From assembly GCF_025770785.1 (NCBI RefSeq), contig NZ_JANZLA010000002.1, positions 455,698-519,697 on the forward strand: 64,000 bases of DNA, read 5' to 3'. Source of the DNA: Cellulomonas sp. SG140 (lineage in GTDB: Bacteria; Actinomycetota; Actinomycetes; Actinomycetales; Cellulomonadaceae). Of this stretch, positions 31,425 to 40,831 are shown piece by piece. A model generated the notes under the pieces. That model was not told the DNA's origin, did no database searches, and worked only from the letters and a program-made list of their open reading frames with translations. Within the stretch, counting starts at the first letter, position 1. Every line of letters begins with the position of its first letter. The position numbers and the translations under genes were made by a program.

Positions 31425-32305
31425 CCCTCGCCGCCGTGACGGCGGCGATCCCCAGCCCGTCGCGCGGCGTGTGGTACCTCGGACCGCTGCCTCTGCGTGC
31501 CTACGCGTTCGCCATCCTGCTCGGCATCGTCGTCGGCGTGGTGATCACCCGACGTCGCTGGGTGGAGCGCGGTGATGACGGCGACACCGCCCTCGAGATC
31601 GTCTACTGGGCGGTGCCGTTCGGGATCGTCGGAGGTCGGCTGTACCACGTGATCAGCTCTCCCGACGCCTACTTCGGCCGCGGGGGTGACCCGGTCCGCG
31701 CCCTGTTCGTCTGGGAAGGTGGCCTCGGGATCTGGGGGGCTGTCGCGCTCGGCGGCCTCGGTGCGTGGATCGGAGCCCACCGGCAGGGGGTCAGGCTCGC
31801 GCCGTTCGCCGACGCCCTGGCACCCGGACTGCTCGTCGCGCAGGCGATCGGGCGGCTCGGCAACTGGTTCAACCAGGAGCTGTTCGGCGGTCCGACGACG
31901 CTGCCCTGGGGTCTGCGCATCGACGACGCGCACCTGCCCGCCGGCTACCCGTCCGGGACGCTCTTCCACCCGACCTTCCTGTACGAGCTGATCTGGGACC
32001 TGCTGGCAGCGGCGCTCCTGGTCTGGCTGGACCGGCGCTACCGGTTCGGCCACGGGCGTGCGTTCTGGCTCTACGTCGCGCTGTACTGCGCGGGCCGGCT
32101 GTGGGTCGAGCTGCTCCGGATCGACCCGGCGCACCACGTCCTGGGGCTGCGGCTCAACGTCTGGACGGCCATCGTGGTCGGCCTCGGTGCGCTGGTAGCG
32201 TTCGCGGTGGTCGGCCGCCGGCACCCCGGGCGCGACACGACCCTCCTGCTGGCCTCACCGGTGCGGCAGGACGACGAGAGGAACGCGTCGGACCCGACGC
32301 GGTGA
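31421..32305 (+). CDS. lgt: Prolipoprotein diacylglyceryl transferase
   Basis: Inner-membrane enzyme that adds diacylglycerol from phosphatidylglycerol to the lipobox Cys of prelipoproteins; 294 aa with about seven helices. The Lgt signature is clear in [19 protein letters not shown], and [14 protein letters not shown] with essential Arg and Asn. It can process the lipoproteins predicted in this window (FKBP, SsuA-like, the element lipoprotein). The GTG overlaps the trpA stop by 4 nt, a common actinobacterial order. Confidence 0.95.
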   Translation: MTLAAVTAAIPSPSRGVWYLGPLPLRAYAFAILLGIVVGVVITRRRWVERGDDGDTALEIVYWAVPFGIVGGRLYHVISSPDAYFGRGGDPVRALFVWEGGLGIWGAVALGGLGAWIGAHRQGVRLAPFADALAPGLLVAQAIGRLGNWFNQELFGGPTTLPWGLRIDDAHLPAGYPSGTLFHPTFLYELIWDLLAAALLVWLDRRYRFGHGRAFWLYVALYCAGRLWVELLRIDPAHHVLGLRLNVWTAIVVGLGALVAFAVVGRRHPGRDTTLLLASPVRQDDERNASDPTR

Positions 32306-32365
32306 CCGCACCGCACCGTGGGACCACGCCTTGGTGTGCGATGCGGCCGCGGTCCGACCGGTTGG

Positions 32366-32371
32366 TAGTGT
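32366..32371 (+). promoter_or_regulatory. -10 hexamer TAGTGT upstream of gltB
   Basis: The predicted transcription start is about 32378-32381, at or just before the ATG of a 16-codon frame at 32382. gltB would then have a leader of about 60 nt. Confidence 0.45.
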
Positions 32372-32381
32372 CACCCCACGC

Positions 32382-32432
32382 ATGCGGGCCGACGACGTCC
32401 CACACGCACCAGCTGTACGTGCGACCTTGTGA
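32382..32432 (+). CDS. Possible 16-aa leader peptide before gltB
   Basis: ATG 32382 begins [16 protein letters not shown] and stops at 32430-32432. It would be translated from the 5' end of the gltB mRNA, 10 nt after the -10 element. The TGA overlaps the GAGGACGG ribosome site of gltB, and gltB begins 10 nt after the stop, so translation of this frame could affect access to the gltB start. It has no Gln or Glu codons, so a simple attenuation readout of glutamine is not evident. It could also be a chance frame. Confidence 0.3.
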   Translation: MRADDVPHAPAVRATL

Positions 32433-32442
32433 GGACGGTTTG

Positions 32443-35400
32443 ATGTCGACATCGCACGTGACCCCAGGGAGCCTGCGGGCACCCCTGGCCCACGGGCTGT
32501 ACGACCCCGACGCCGAGCGCGACGCCTGCGGCTTCGCGTTCGTCGCCACGCTGCGCGGCACGCCGGGGCGCGACATCGTCGACGCCGGGCTCACCGCGCT
32601 GCTCAACCTCGACCACCGAGGTGCGGTGGGCGCCGAGGAGGACAGCGGCGACGGGGCGGGCATCCTCACGCAGATCCCGGACGCGTTCCTGCGCGACGTG
32701 GTGGACGCCGAGCTGCCGCCGGCCGGTCACTACGCGATCGGTCTGGCGTTCCTGCCCGTCGACGCGAACGAGCGCGAGCGCGTCGTCGCCGCGGTCGAGG
32801 CGATCGCTGCGGAGGAGAAGCTCGACGTGCTCGCGTGGCGCGACGTCGTGATCACCGCAGACCTCGTCGGCCCCACGGCACGTGCCTCGATGCCGGTGTT
32901 CCGTCAGCTCGTCGTCGCGGACCCCGCGCGTGAGCTCTCCGGGATCGACCTCGACCGTCGCACGTTCCGGCTGCGCCGGCGTGCCGAGCGGGAGGCCGGC
33001 CTCTACTTCGCCTCGCTGTCCGCCCGCACGCTGACGTACAAGGGCATGCTGACCACCGGGCAGCTGGAGCCGTTCTTCGCGGACCTGTCGGACCCGCGGT
33101 ACGCCTCGGAGATCGTGCTGGTCCACTCGCGCTTCTCCACCAACACGTTCCCGTCCTGGGAGCTCGCGCAGCCGTTCCGGATGATCGCCCACAACGGTGA
33201 GATCAACACGGTGCGGGGCAACCGGAACTGGGTCGCCGCCCGCGAGGGCATGATGCACAGCGACCTGCTGGGCGACCTCGCACCCCTGTTGCCGGTCTGC
33301 ACGCCCGGCGGTTCGGACTCGGGCAGCTTCGACGAGGTCCTGGAGCTGCTGCACCTCGCCGGCCGGTCGCTGCCGCACGCGATGATGATGATGATCCCCG
33401 AGGCGTGGGAGAACCACGCCCAGATGGATCCCGAGCGGCGCGCGTTCTACGCGTACCACTCCACGCTGATCGAGCCGTGGGACGGCCCGGCGGCGATGAC
33501 GTTCACCGACGGCACGCTGATCGGCTCGATGCAGGACCGCAACGGCCTGCGTCCCGGCCGGTACTGGGTCACCGAGGACGGGCTCGTCGTCTGCGCGAGC
33601 GAGGCCGGCGTGCTCGACCTCGACCCGGCGACGGTGGTGGCCAAGGGCCGCCTCGAGCCCGGCAAGATGTTCCTGGTCGACACCCGCCGTGGCCGGATCG
33701 TGGCGGACGAGGTGATCAAGGGCGAGCTGGCGGCCCAGCGGCCCTACGCCGAGTGGATGCGGGACAACGCGGTCCACCTCGAGCAGCTGCCCGAGCGCGA
33801 GCACGTGGCCCACTCGACCGCCTCCGTGCGTCGCCGCCAGCGGACCTTCGGGTACACCGAGGAAGAGCTGAAGATCATCCTGGCGCCGATGGGCACCAAC
33901 GCCGCCGAGCCGCTCGGGGCGATGGGGTCGGACACGCCGGTTGCCGTGCTGTCGTCCCGTCCGCGGCTGCTGTTCGACTACTTCACGCAGATGTTCGCGC
34001 AGGTGACCAACCCGCCGCTGGACGCGATCCGCGAAGAGCTGGTCACGGCCATCGGTGGGGCCATCGGTCCGGAGCCGAACCTGCTGACCGACGGACCGGA
34101 GCACGCGCGCAAGCTGGTGCTGCCGTTCCCCGTGATCGACAACGACCAGCTCGCCAAGATCGTGCACGTCGCACGGCAGCCGGACCTCGGCTTCCGGGCG
34201 ACGACGATCCGCGGCCTGTACCGGGTCGACGGCGGCGGTGCCGCGCTGCAGGCCCGGCTGGAGGAGATCTTCGCCGAGGTCGACGCGGCGATCGCCGACG
34301 GCGTCAGCTTCCTCGTGCTGTCCGACCGCAACTCCGATGCGGACCACGCGCCGATCCCGTCGCTGCTGCTCCTCTCGGCCGTGCACCACCACACGCTGCG
34401 CCGGCACACCCGCACGCAGATCTCGCTGGTCGTCGAGGCCGGCGACGTCCGCGAGGTGCACCACGTGGCGCTGCTGATCGGCTACGGCGCCGCTGCGGTG
34501 AACCCGTACCTGGCGATGGAGACCGTCGAGGACATGGCGCGCCGCGGCTACCTGCCGGGGGTCGCCCCGGAGAAGGCCGTCGCCAACCTGATCAAGGCGC
34601 TGGGCAAGGGCGTGCTCAAGGTGATGTCCAAGATGGGCATCTCCACCATGGCGTCCTACCGCGGCGCGCAGGTGTTCGAGGCGATCGGTCTGTCCCACGC
34701 GCTGGTCGAGCGGTACTTCACCGGCACGACCAGCCGGCTGGACGGCGTCGGGCTCGACGTCATCGCGGCGGAGGTCGCCGCACGGCACGCCGACGCCTAC
34801 CCCGCATCGGGCAACCGGCAGCCGCACCAGTCCCTGGCCGTGGGCGGCGAGTACCAGTGGCGCCGCGGCGGTGAGGAGCACCTGTTCGACCCCGAGACGG
34901 TGTTCCGCCTGCAGCACTCGACGCGGACGCGGCAGTACGACGTCTTCCGGCAGTACACCCAGCGGGTCGACGACCAGTCCTCGCGGCTGATGACGCTGCG
35001 CGGTCTCCTGCGGTTCAAGGAGGGCGTGCGCCAGCCGGTGCCGATCGACGAGGTCGAGCCGGTCGACTCGATCATCAAGCGGTTCTCGACGGGCGCCATG
35101 TCGTACGGCTCCATCTCGGCGGAGGCGCACGAGACGCTCGCGATCGCGATGAACCACCTCGGCGCCCGTTCCAACACCGGTGAGGGCGGCGAGGACCCCG
35201 AGCGCCTGCACGACCCGGAGCGTCGCTCCCGCATCAAGCAGGTCGCATCCGGACGTTTCGGCGTGACGAGCGAGTACCTGACCTTCGCGGACGACCTGCA
35301 GATCAAGCTCGCCCAGGGTGCCAAGCCCGGCGAGGGCGGTCAGCTGCCGGGTCACAAGGTGTACCCGTGGGTCGCGCAGACGCGGCACTCCACACCCGGT

Positions 35401-37008
35401 GTGGGCCTGATCTCGCCGCCCCCGCACCACGACATCTACTCGATCGAGGATCTCAAGCAGCTGATCCACGACCTGAAGAACGCCAACCCGAAGGCCCGAG
35501 TCCACACCAAGCTCGTCAGCGAGTTCGGCGTCGGCACGGTGGCCGCGGGGTGCGCGAAGGCGCACGCGGACGTGGTGCTCATCTCGGGCCATGACGGCGG
35601 CACGGGCGCCTCGCCGCTGACGAGCCTGAAGCACGCGGGTACGCCCTGGGAGATCGGCCTCGCGGAGACGCAGCAGACGCTGGTGCTCAACGACCTGCGC
35701 GACCGTGTCGTCGTCCAGGTGGACGGGCAGCTGAAGACGGGTCGCGACGTGGTGATCGGCGCGCTGCTCGGCGCCGAGGAGTTCGGCTTCGCCACCGCGC
35801 CGCTGGTCGTCTCGGGCTGCGTCATGATGCGCGTCTGCCACCTCGACACCTGTCCGGTCGGCGTCGCCACGCAGAACCCCGAGCTGCGCGCCCGGTTCAC
35901 GGGCAAGCCGGAGTTCGTCGAGACGTTCTTCGAGTACATCGCCCAGGAGGTGCGCGAGCACCTCGCGTCGATCGGCTTCCGGTCCATCGAGGAGGCGGTC
36001 GGTCACGTCGAGCTGCTCGACACCACGGCGGCGGTCGACCACTGGAAGGCCGCCGGGCTGGACCTCGGCCCGGTGCTGGCGGTCCCCGAGCCGAAGCCGG
36101 GGTCCTCGTTGCACCACGTCAAGGACCAGGACCACGGCCTCGAGCGGGCGCTGGACAACCAGCTGATCGCGATGGCAGCCGACGCCCTGGACCACGGTGA
36201 GCCCGTCCGCATCGCGCTGCCGGTCCGCAACGTCAACCGCACCGTCGGCACGCTGCTCGGTCACGAGGTGACCCGGCGGTACAGCGGAGCCGGCCTGCCG
36301 GACGACACGATCGACGTCACGCTGACCGGGTCGGCGGGTCAGTCCTTCGGCGCGTTCCTGCCCAAGGGTGTGACCCTGCGCCTGTTCGGCGACGCGAACG
36401 ACTACGTCGGCAAGGGTCTGTCGGGTGGGCGCCTCGTCGTCCGGCCGCACCGCAGCTCGGTGCTGTCGGGCCGGAACAACGTCGTCGCGGGCAACGTCAT
36501 CGGGTACGGCGCGACGTCGGGCGAGATCTTCCTGCGCGGTCTGGTGGGCGAGCGCTTCGGCGTGCGCAACTCCGGCGCGACGCTCGTAGTCGAAGGCGTG
36601 GGCGACCACGCCTGCGAGTACATGACGGGCGGGACCGTCGTCGTCCTCGGCCCGACGGGGCGCAACCTCGCGGCCGGCATGTCGGGCGGTACGGCGTACG
36701 TCCTGGACCTGCAGCCGGCCCTGGTGAACACGCAGGCGGTCGCCAGCGGTGAGCTCGCGCTCCAGCCGCTCGACGACTCCGACGTCGTGCTGGTGACGGG
36801 CCTGCTCCGCCGGCACCTCGACGAGACCGGTTCGCCGGTGGCTGCGCAGCTGCTCGAGGACCCCGAGGCGGTGCGCGCACGGTTCACCCGGCTGCTGCCG
36901 ACCGAGTACGCACGTGTCCGCGAAGCCTTGTCCAAGGCGGCGGCCGAGGGGCTCGACCCGACGGCCCCGGGCGTGTGGGAGCGGATCCTGGAGGTGGCGC
37001 ATGGCTGA
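32443..37008 (+). CDS. gltB: Glutamate synthase large subunit
   Basis: NADPH-GOGAT alpha subunit, 1521 aa: takes amide nitrogen from glutamine and makes glutamate from 2-oxoglutarate. A propeptide of 28 residues precedes Cys29 (ACGFAF), the N-terminal nucleophile of the glutaminase domain (about 29-440). The central and FMN barrel domains follow, with the 3Fe-4S cysteines at 1126, 1132 and 1137 (C-x5-C-x4-C), and a C-terminal Gly-rich beta-helix (about 1250-1500). ATG 32443 has GAGGACGG upstream. The end overlaps gltD by 8 nt. Confidence 0.97.
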   Translation: MSTSHVTPGSLRAPLAHGLYDPDAERDACGFAFVATLRGTPGRDIVDAGLTALLNLDHRGAVGAEEDSGDGAGILTQIPDAFLRDVVDAELPPAGHYAIGLAFLPVDANERERVVAAVEAIAAEEKLDVLAWRDVVITADLVGPTARASMPVFRQLVVADPARELSGIDLDRRTFRLRRRAEREAGLYFASLSARTLTYKGMLTTGQLEPFFADLSDPRYASEIVLVHSRFSTNTFPSWELAQPFRMIAHNGEINTVRGNRNWVAAREGMMHSDLLGDLAPLLPVCTPGGSDSGSFDEVLELLHLAGRSLPHAMMMMIPEAWENHAQMDPERRAFYAYHSTLIEPWDGPAAMTFTDGTLIGSMQDRNGLRPGRYWVTEDGLVVCASEAGVLDLDPATVVAKGRLEPGKMFLVDTRRGRIVADEVIKGELAAQRPYAEWMRDNAVHLEQLPEREHVAHSTASVRRRQRTFGYTEEELKIILAPMGTNAAEPLGAMGSDTPVAVLSSRPRLLFDYFTQMFAQVTNPPLDAIREELVTAIGGAIGPEPNLLTDGPEHARKLVLPFPVIDNDQLAKIVHVARQPDLGFRATTIRGLYRVDGGGAALQARLEEIFAEVDAAIADGVSFLVLSDRNSDADHAPIPSLLLLSAVHHHTLRRHTRTQISLVVEAGDVREVHHVALLIGYGAAAVNPYLAMETVEDMARRGYLPGVAPEKAVANLIKALGKGVLKVMSKMGISTMASYRGAQVFEAIGLSHALVERYFTGTTSRLDGVGLDVIAAEVAARHADAYPASGNRQPHQSLAVGGEYQWRRGGEEHLFDPETVFRLQHSTRTRQYDVFRQYTQRVDDQSSRLMTLRGLLRFKEGVRQPVPIDEVEPVDSIIKRFSTGAMSYGSISAEAHETLAIAMNHLGARSNTGEGGEDPERLHDPERRSRIKQVASGRFGVTSEYLTFADDLQIKLAQGAKPGEGGQLPGHKVYPWVAQTRHSTPGVGLISPPPHHDIYSIEDLKQLIHDLKNANPKARVHTKLVSEFGVGTVAAGCAKAHADVVLISGHDGGTGASPLTSLKHAGTPWEIGLAETQQTLVLNDLRDRVVVQVDGQLKTGRDVVIGALLGAEEFGFATAPLVVSGCVMMRVCHLDTCPVGVATQNPELRARFTGKPEFVETFFEYIAQEVREHLASIGFRSIEEAVGHVELLDTTAAVDHWKAAGLDLGPVLAVPEPKPGSSLHHVKDQDHGLERALDNQLIAMAADALDHGEPVRIALPVRNVNRTVGTLLGHEVTRRYSGAGLPDDTIDVTLTGSAGQSFGAFLPKGVTLRLFGDANDYVGKGLSGGRLVVRPHRSSVLSGRNNVVAGNVIGYGATSGEIFLRGLVGERFGVRNSGATLVVEGVGDHACEYMTGGTVVVLGPTGRNLAAGMSGGTAYVLDLQPALVNTQAVASGELALQPLDDSDVVLVTGLLRRHLDETGSPVAAQLLEDPEAVRARFTRLLPTEYARVREALSKAAAEGLDPTAPGVWERILEVAHG

Positions 37009-38476
37009 CCCGCGGGGGTTCCTCAAGGTGCGCGACCGTCAGCTGCCACCGAACCGGCCGGTCGAGGTCCGGATCCAGGACTGGAAGGACGTCCACGAGC
37101 AGCTGCCGGAGGGTCAGCCGTTCCTGCGTGCCCAGGCGGGTCGCTGCATGGACTGCGGCATCCCGTTCTGCCACAACGGCTGCCCGTTGGGGAACCTGAT
37201 CCCCGAGTGGAACGACCTGGTGTGGCGAGGTCAGTGGGCGGACGCGATCGAGCGCCTGCACGCGACCAACAACTTCCCGGAGTTCACGGGTCGCATCTGC
37301 CCGGCCCCCTGCGAGTCGTCCTGCGTGCTGGGCATCAGCCAGCCGCCGGTCACCATCAAGAACGTCGAGGTCTCGATCATCGACGAGGCGTTCGAGCGCG
37401 GCTACGTCACCCCGCAGGTGCCCCAGCGCCTCACCGGCCACACGGTCGCGGTGGTCGGCTCCGGGCCGGCCGGCCTCGCCGCCGCCCAGCAGCTGACGCG
37501 CGCCGGCCACACCGTGGCCGTGTACGAGCGCGACGACGCGATCGGCGGCCTCCTGCGCTACGGGGTGCCGGACTTCAAGCTCGAGAAGCGGCACATCGAC
37601 CGCCGGCTCACCCAGATGACCGCGGAGGGCACCCGGTTCCGGCCCAACGTCGAGATCGGTCGCGACATCACCTGGGACGACCTGCGCGCGCGGTACGACG
37701 CGGTGGTCGTGGCCACGGGCGCGACGGTGCCCCGCGACCTGCCGCTGCCGGGCCGTGAGCTCGACGGCATCCACGTCGCGATGGACTACCTGCACCAGGC
37801 CAACGTCGTGGCCGCCGGTGGGACCGTGCCGGACCAGATCACCGCCGCGGGCAAGCACGTGGTGATCATCGGCGGTGGCGACACCGGCTCCGACTGCCTC
37901 GGCACGGCCCTGCGGCAGGGCGCCGCCTCCGTCACGACGCTGGCCATCGGCAAGCGTCCGCCGACGCACCGGACCGTCGACCAGCCGTGGCCGACGGATC
38001 CGGTCCTGTTCGAGGTCTCCTCGTCGCACGAGGAGGGCGGCGAGCGCGCCTACCTGGCCTCGACCGTCGCCTTCATCGGCGGCGAGGGTGACGACGCCGG
38101 CGCCGTCCGTCACCTGCGCCTGGCCCGTACCGAGTACCTGCCGGACGGGACCCGCGCTCCGACCCCGGGGACCGAGCAGGACGTGCCGGCAGACCTGGTG
38201 CTCATCTGCATGGGGTTCTCCGGTCCGGAGACGGGTGCGCTCGTCGACCAGATCGGCGTGCGGGTGACGCGGCGGTCCACGGTCCAGCGGTCCGCCGACT
38301 TCGCCGTCGGCGTACCGGGCGTGTTCGTCGCCGGCGACGCCGGCCGGGGGCAGTCGCTCGTGGTGTGGGCGATCGCCGAGGGCAGGGCCGCAGCGGCGTC
38401 GGTGGACGCCTACCTCAACGGCCTGTCGGAGCTGCCGGCACCGATCGAGGCGAGCACCCAAGCACTGCGTCCTTGA
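37001..38476 (+). CDS. gltD: Glutamate synthase small subunit
   Basis: NADPH-GOGAT beta subunit, 491 aa: FAD protein that passes electrons from NADPH to GltB through two 4Fe-4S clusters. The cluster cysteines are in [17 protein letters not shown] and [12 protein letters not shown] within the first 110 residues. The FAD-binding [13 protein letters not shown] and the NADPH-binding [11 protein letters not shown] loops follow. The ATG lies inside the gltB end, so the two are translationally coupled. Confidence 0.96.
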   Translation: MADPRGFLKVRDRQLPPNRPVEVRIQDWKDVHEQLPEGQPFLRAQAGRCMDCGIPFCHNGCPLGNLIPEWNDLVWRGQWADAIERLHATNNFPEFTGRICPAPCESSCVLGISQPPVTIKNVEVSIIDEAFERGYVTPQVPQRLTGHTVAVVGSGPAGLAAAQQLTRAGHTVAVYERDDAIGGLLRYGVPDFKLEKRHIDRRLTQMTAEGTRFRPNVEIGRDITWDDLRARYDAVVVATGATVPRDLPLPGRELDGIHVAMDYLHQANVVAAGGTVPDQITAAGKHVVIIGGGDTGSDCLGTALRQGAASVTTLAIGKRPPTHRTVDQPWPTDPVLFEVSSSHEEGGERAYLASTVAFIGGEGDDAGAVRHLRLARTEYLPDGTRAPTPGTEQDVPADLVLICMGFSGPETGALVDQIGVRVTRRSTVQRSADFAVGVPGVFVAGDAGRGQSLVVWAIAEGRAAAASVDAYLNGLSELPAPIEASTQALRP

Positions 38477-38535
38477 CCAGCAGACGAACGCCGCACGACC
38501 AGCAAGTGACACATCGCACCCGCGACCGCGGATAA

Positions 38536-38555
38536 CCCCTGCCCACAAGGCGGGG
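38536..38555 (+). terminator. Possible terminator after gltD
   Basis: CCCCTGCC and GGCGGGG can pair over 7 bp with one bulged T and a 5-nt loop, 60 bp after the gltD stop and before the pyk promoter. There is no T-tract. Confidence 0.35.
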
Positions 38556-38593
38556 CCAGGACGTTCGGCTGCGGCCCGAAATCCGAGAGGGAA

Positions 38594-38599
38594 TAGGCT
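38594..38599 (+). promoter_or_regulatory. Leaderless -10 hexamer TAGGCT for pyk
   Basis: The hexamer ends 6 nt before ATG 38606. Confidence 0.55.
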
Positions 38600-38605
38600 C
38601 GAACC

Positions 38606-40042
38606 ATGCGTAGAGCGAAGATCGTCTGCACCATCGGCCCCGCGACGGAGTCGCCCGAGCAGATCCAGGCACTGGTCGACGCGGGTATGGACGTGGCGCG
38701 ACTGAACCGCAGCCACGGTGAGACCGAGGTGCACCAGCGGGTCTACAACAACGTGCGCGCCGCGGCGAAGGCCTCGGGCCGCTCGGTGGCGGTGCTGGTC
38801 GACCTCCAGGGGCCGAAGATCCGCCTCGGCCGGTTCGTCGAGGGCAAGCACTTCCTCGAGGTCGGTGACGTGTTCACCATCACCACCGAGGACGTGGAGG
38901 GCACCAAGGACCTGGTCTCCACCACGTTCAAGGGCCTGCCCGGGGACGTGAAGCCCGGTGACCCGATCCTCATCGACGACGGCAAGGTGCTGGTCCGCGT
39001 CACCGAGGTCGACGGCCCGCGCGTCGTGACCCGTGTCGAGGTCCCCGGCCCCGTGTCGAACAACAAGGGCCTGAACCTCCCCGGCGTGGCGGTCTCCGTC
39101 CCGGCGCTGAGCGACAAGGACGAGGAGGACCTGCGCTGGGCGGTTCGCGTCGGTGCCGACCTCATCGCGCTGTCCTTCGTCCGCAACGCCCGCGACTACG
39201 ACGACGTGCGCCGGATCATGGAGGAGGAGGGCCGGGTCGTCCCGGTCATCGCCAAGATCGAGAAGCCGCAGGCCGTCGAGAACCTCAACGAGATCGTGCA
39301 GACGTTCGACGGCATCATGGTCGCCCGCGGCGACCTGGGCGTCGAGCTGCCGCTCGAGCAGGTGCCGCTGGTCCAGAAGCGGGCCGTCGAGCTGGCGCGC
39401 CGCAACGCCAAGCCGGTGATCGTCGCGACGCAGGTCCTCGAGTCGATGATCACCAGCCCCCGGCCGACGCGCGCCGAGGCCTCCGACTGCGCCAACGCGG
39501 TGCTCGACGGTGCTGACGCGGTGATGCTGTCCGGCGAGACGAGCGTCGGTGAGTACCCGATCGAGGCGGTCCGCACGATGGCTCGCATCATCGAGGTCAC
39601 CGAGGAGCTGGGCCGCGAGCGCATCGCACCGCTCGGCTCGACGCCCCAGACTCGCGGCGGCGCCATCACCCGGGCCGCCGCTGAGGTCGGCGACGCGCTC
39701 GGCGTCAAGTACCTGGTGACCTTCACGCAGTCCGGTGACTCCGCCCGGCGGATGTCGCGCCTGCGGTCGGCGATCCCGCTGCTCGCCTTCACCCCGCTGG
39801 AGGCCGTCCGGAACGTGCTGTCCCTGAGCTGGGGCGTGCAGACGTACCTCGTGCCCAAGGTGGAGAGCACGGACGTGATGGTCTACCAGGTGGACCAGAC
39901 GCTGCGGGCCCAGGGTCTCGCCGAGATCGGCGACGTGGTCGTGGTCGTGGCGGGTACGCCGGTCGGCGTGACCGGGTCCACCAACTCCGTGGTGGTGCAC
40001 CGCATCGGCGGCGAGGAGCCGGAGCGCCTGCGCGTCCTGTGA
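38606..40042 (+). CDS. pyk: Pyruvate kinase
   Basis: Last step of glycolysis, phosphoenolpyruvate plus ADP to pyruvate plus ATP; 478 aa, homotetramer. The N-terminal RRAKIVCTIGPA, the substrate/ion site (ARLNRSHGE, with Asn-Arg), the catalytic IAKIEKPQAV Lys and MVARGDLGVELP metal site are all intact. The C-terminal domain is of normal length. ATG 38606 is leaderless. A strong hairpin follows the stop. Confidence 0.97.
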   Translation: MRRAKIVCTIGPATESPEQIQALVDAGMDVARLNRSHGETEVHQRVYNNVRAAAKASGRSVAVLVDLQGPKIRLGRFVEGKHFLEVGDVFTITTEDVEGTKDLVSTTFKGLPGDVKPGDPILIDDGKVLVRVTEVDGPRVVTRVEVPGPVSNNKGLNLPGVAVSVPALSDKDEEDLRWAVRVGADLIALSFVRNARDYDDVRRIMEEEGRVVPVIAKIEKPQAVENLNEIVQTFDGIMVARGDLGVELPLEQVPLVQKRAVELARRNAKPVIVATQVLESMITSPRPTRAEASDCANAVLDGADAVMLSGETSVGEYPIEAVRTMARIIEVTEELGRERIAPLGSTPQTRGGAITRAAAEVGDALGVKYLVTFTQSGDSARRMSRLRSAIPLLAFTPLEAVRNVLSLSWGVQTYLVPKVESTDVMVYQVDQTLRAQGLAEIGDVVVVVAGTPVGVTGSTNSVVVHRIGGEEPERLRVL

Positions 40043-40074
40043 CGTCGGCGTCCTCCGACGCACCCACAGCAACG

Positions 40075-40125
40075 AGAAGAGCTCGCCGCACGGCCCCGGA
40101 CGGGGCGCGTGCGGCGAGCTCTTCT
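40075..40125. terminator. Strong bidirectional terminator after pyk
   Basis: The two 18-nt arms at 40075-40092 and 40108-40125 are perfect reverse complements. Inside them GCCCC (40093-40097) pairs with GGGGC (40102-40106) around a GGAC tetraloop, giving a 23-bp stem with one bulge. It lies between the convergent pyk and small Cys/His protein genes, 4 bp before the latter's stop, and serves both. Confidence 0.8.
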
Positions 40126-40128
40126 GGT

Positions 40129-40314
40129 TCAGCGTCCGCTGAGAGCGACCGGGCGGTGGGCGTCGATCGACACGCAGTACTCGCACCGCGGGCGTTCGTC
40201 CGTGCCCAGCTGCTTGTTCCACCAGGGGATCTCGCGGCCCGCAGGGCACTCGTCGTCGTCGTGGAAGACCTGGGGGTCGGACGGGTGTGCCGAGTGGTAC
40301 GCCTTGACCTTCAT
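40129..40314 (-). CDS. Small Cys/His protein, putative zinc-binding
   Basis: A 61-aa protein I cannot name. It holds the pattern AYHSAH, FHDDDECPAG, WWNKQLGTDERPRCEYC, i.e. early histidines, a Cys in DECP and a late CxxC. This resembles a widespread family of short proteins with an H-x-D-x-x-C-x-x-G and C-x-x-C layout that probably fold on one zinc ion. The chosen start is ATG 40314. A TAACGT hexamer at 40371-40376 on the minus strand may be its -10. Role unknown. Confidence 0.6.
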   Translation of the reverse strand: MKVKAYHSAHPSDPQVFHDDDECPAGREIPWWNKQLGTDERPRCEYCVSIDAHRPVALSGR

Positions 40315-40373
40315 CGCGCCGGCCTCCTTGCCGTCGAGACGTCTGACCTGCACGGCCAGTGGATGGGACGACG

Positions 40374-40413
40374 TTAGGGCCCTCTGTGGAGCCGGGCTGA
40401 GACTTAGGGCCCT
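40374..40413. repeat. Direct repeat of TTAGGGCCCT
   Basis: The 10-mer occurs at 40374-40383 and 40404-40413, 30 bp apart; each contains the palindrome AGGGCCCT. They lie between the divergent small Cys/His gene and the GNAT gene, so they may be operator half-sites. Confidence 0.5.
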
Positions 40414-40482
40414 GGTCCGGTGGACGGCCCGCGCGGGGGAGGTCGGGTCGCCGCACGGCGGGCATGCCGAGAGGATCTCGGC

Positions 40483-40812
40483 ATGGGTGGCGATGGTGGG
40501 ACGGGGGCGCGGGTGAACGACATCGACGTGCGAGACGCGGCGACGGAGCAGCGCTACGAGGCGCGGCAGGGTGCGACGGTGGTCGGGGTGCTCCTCTACG
40601 AGCTGGACGGTGACGTGGTCACGTTCACCCACACCGAGGTGGACCCGCAGGCCGAGGGGATGGGCGTGGGTTCCGCTCTGGCACGCCGGGCACTGGACGA
40701 CGCGCGGGCCTCGGGGCGGCGGGTGGTCCCGGCGTGCCCCTTCGTCAAGGCGTGGATCGGCCGTCATCGCGAGTACGCGGACCTGGTCGAGTCCCCGGGC
40801 CCGCAGCGCTGA
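40483..40812 (+). CDS. GNAT-like N-acetyltransferase, short (COG2388 type)
   Basis: A 109-aa protein of the minimal GNAT fold similar to YjdJ/NATD1 proteins, which probably acetylates a small or protein substrate using acetyl-CoA. The fold is seen in YEARQGATVVGVLLYELDG (strands), VTFTHTEVDPQAEGMGVGSAL (acetyl-CoA loop with GMGVGS) and VVPACPFVKAWIGRHREY, the family's conserved C-terminal strand. ATG 40483 has GAGAGGA upstream; GTG 40513 is an alternative. A 15-bp palindrome, CCGAGAGGATCTCGG, sits directly before the ATG. Confidence 0.75.
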   Translation: MGGDGGTGARVNDIDVRDAATEQRYEARQGATVVGVLLYELDGDVVTFTHTEVDPQAEGMGVGSALARRALDDARASGRRVVPACPFVKAWIGRHREYADLVESPGPQR

Positions 40813-40831
40813 CCGACGGGGGCCCGGTCCG

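Noticed and set aside
32371..37026. Very long open frame on the minus strand opposite gltB
   Set aside because: It mirrors gltB exactly, is rich in Arg, Val, Asp and Gly as expected for an antisense frame in GC-rich DNA, and has no motif or ribosome site. gltB is certain.
36884..40465. Long minus-strand frame opposite gltD and pyk
   Set aside because: Antisense shadow of two certain genes; no recognisable domain.
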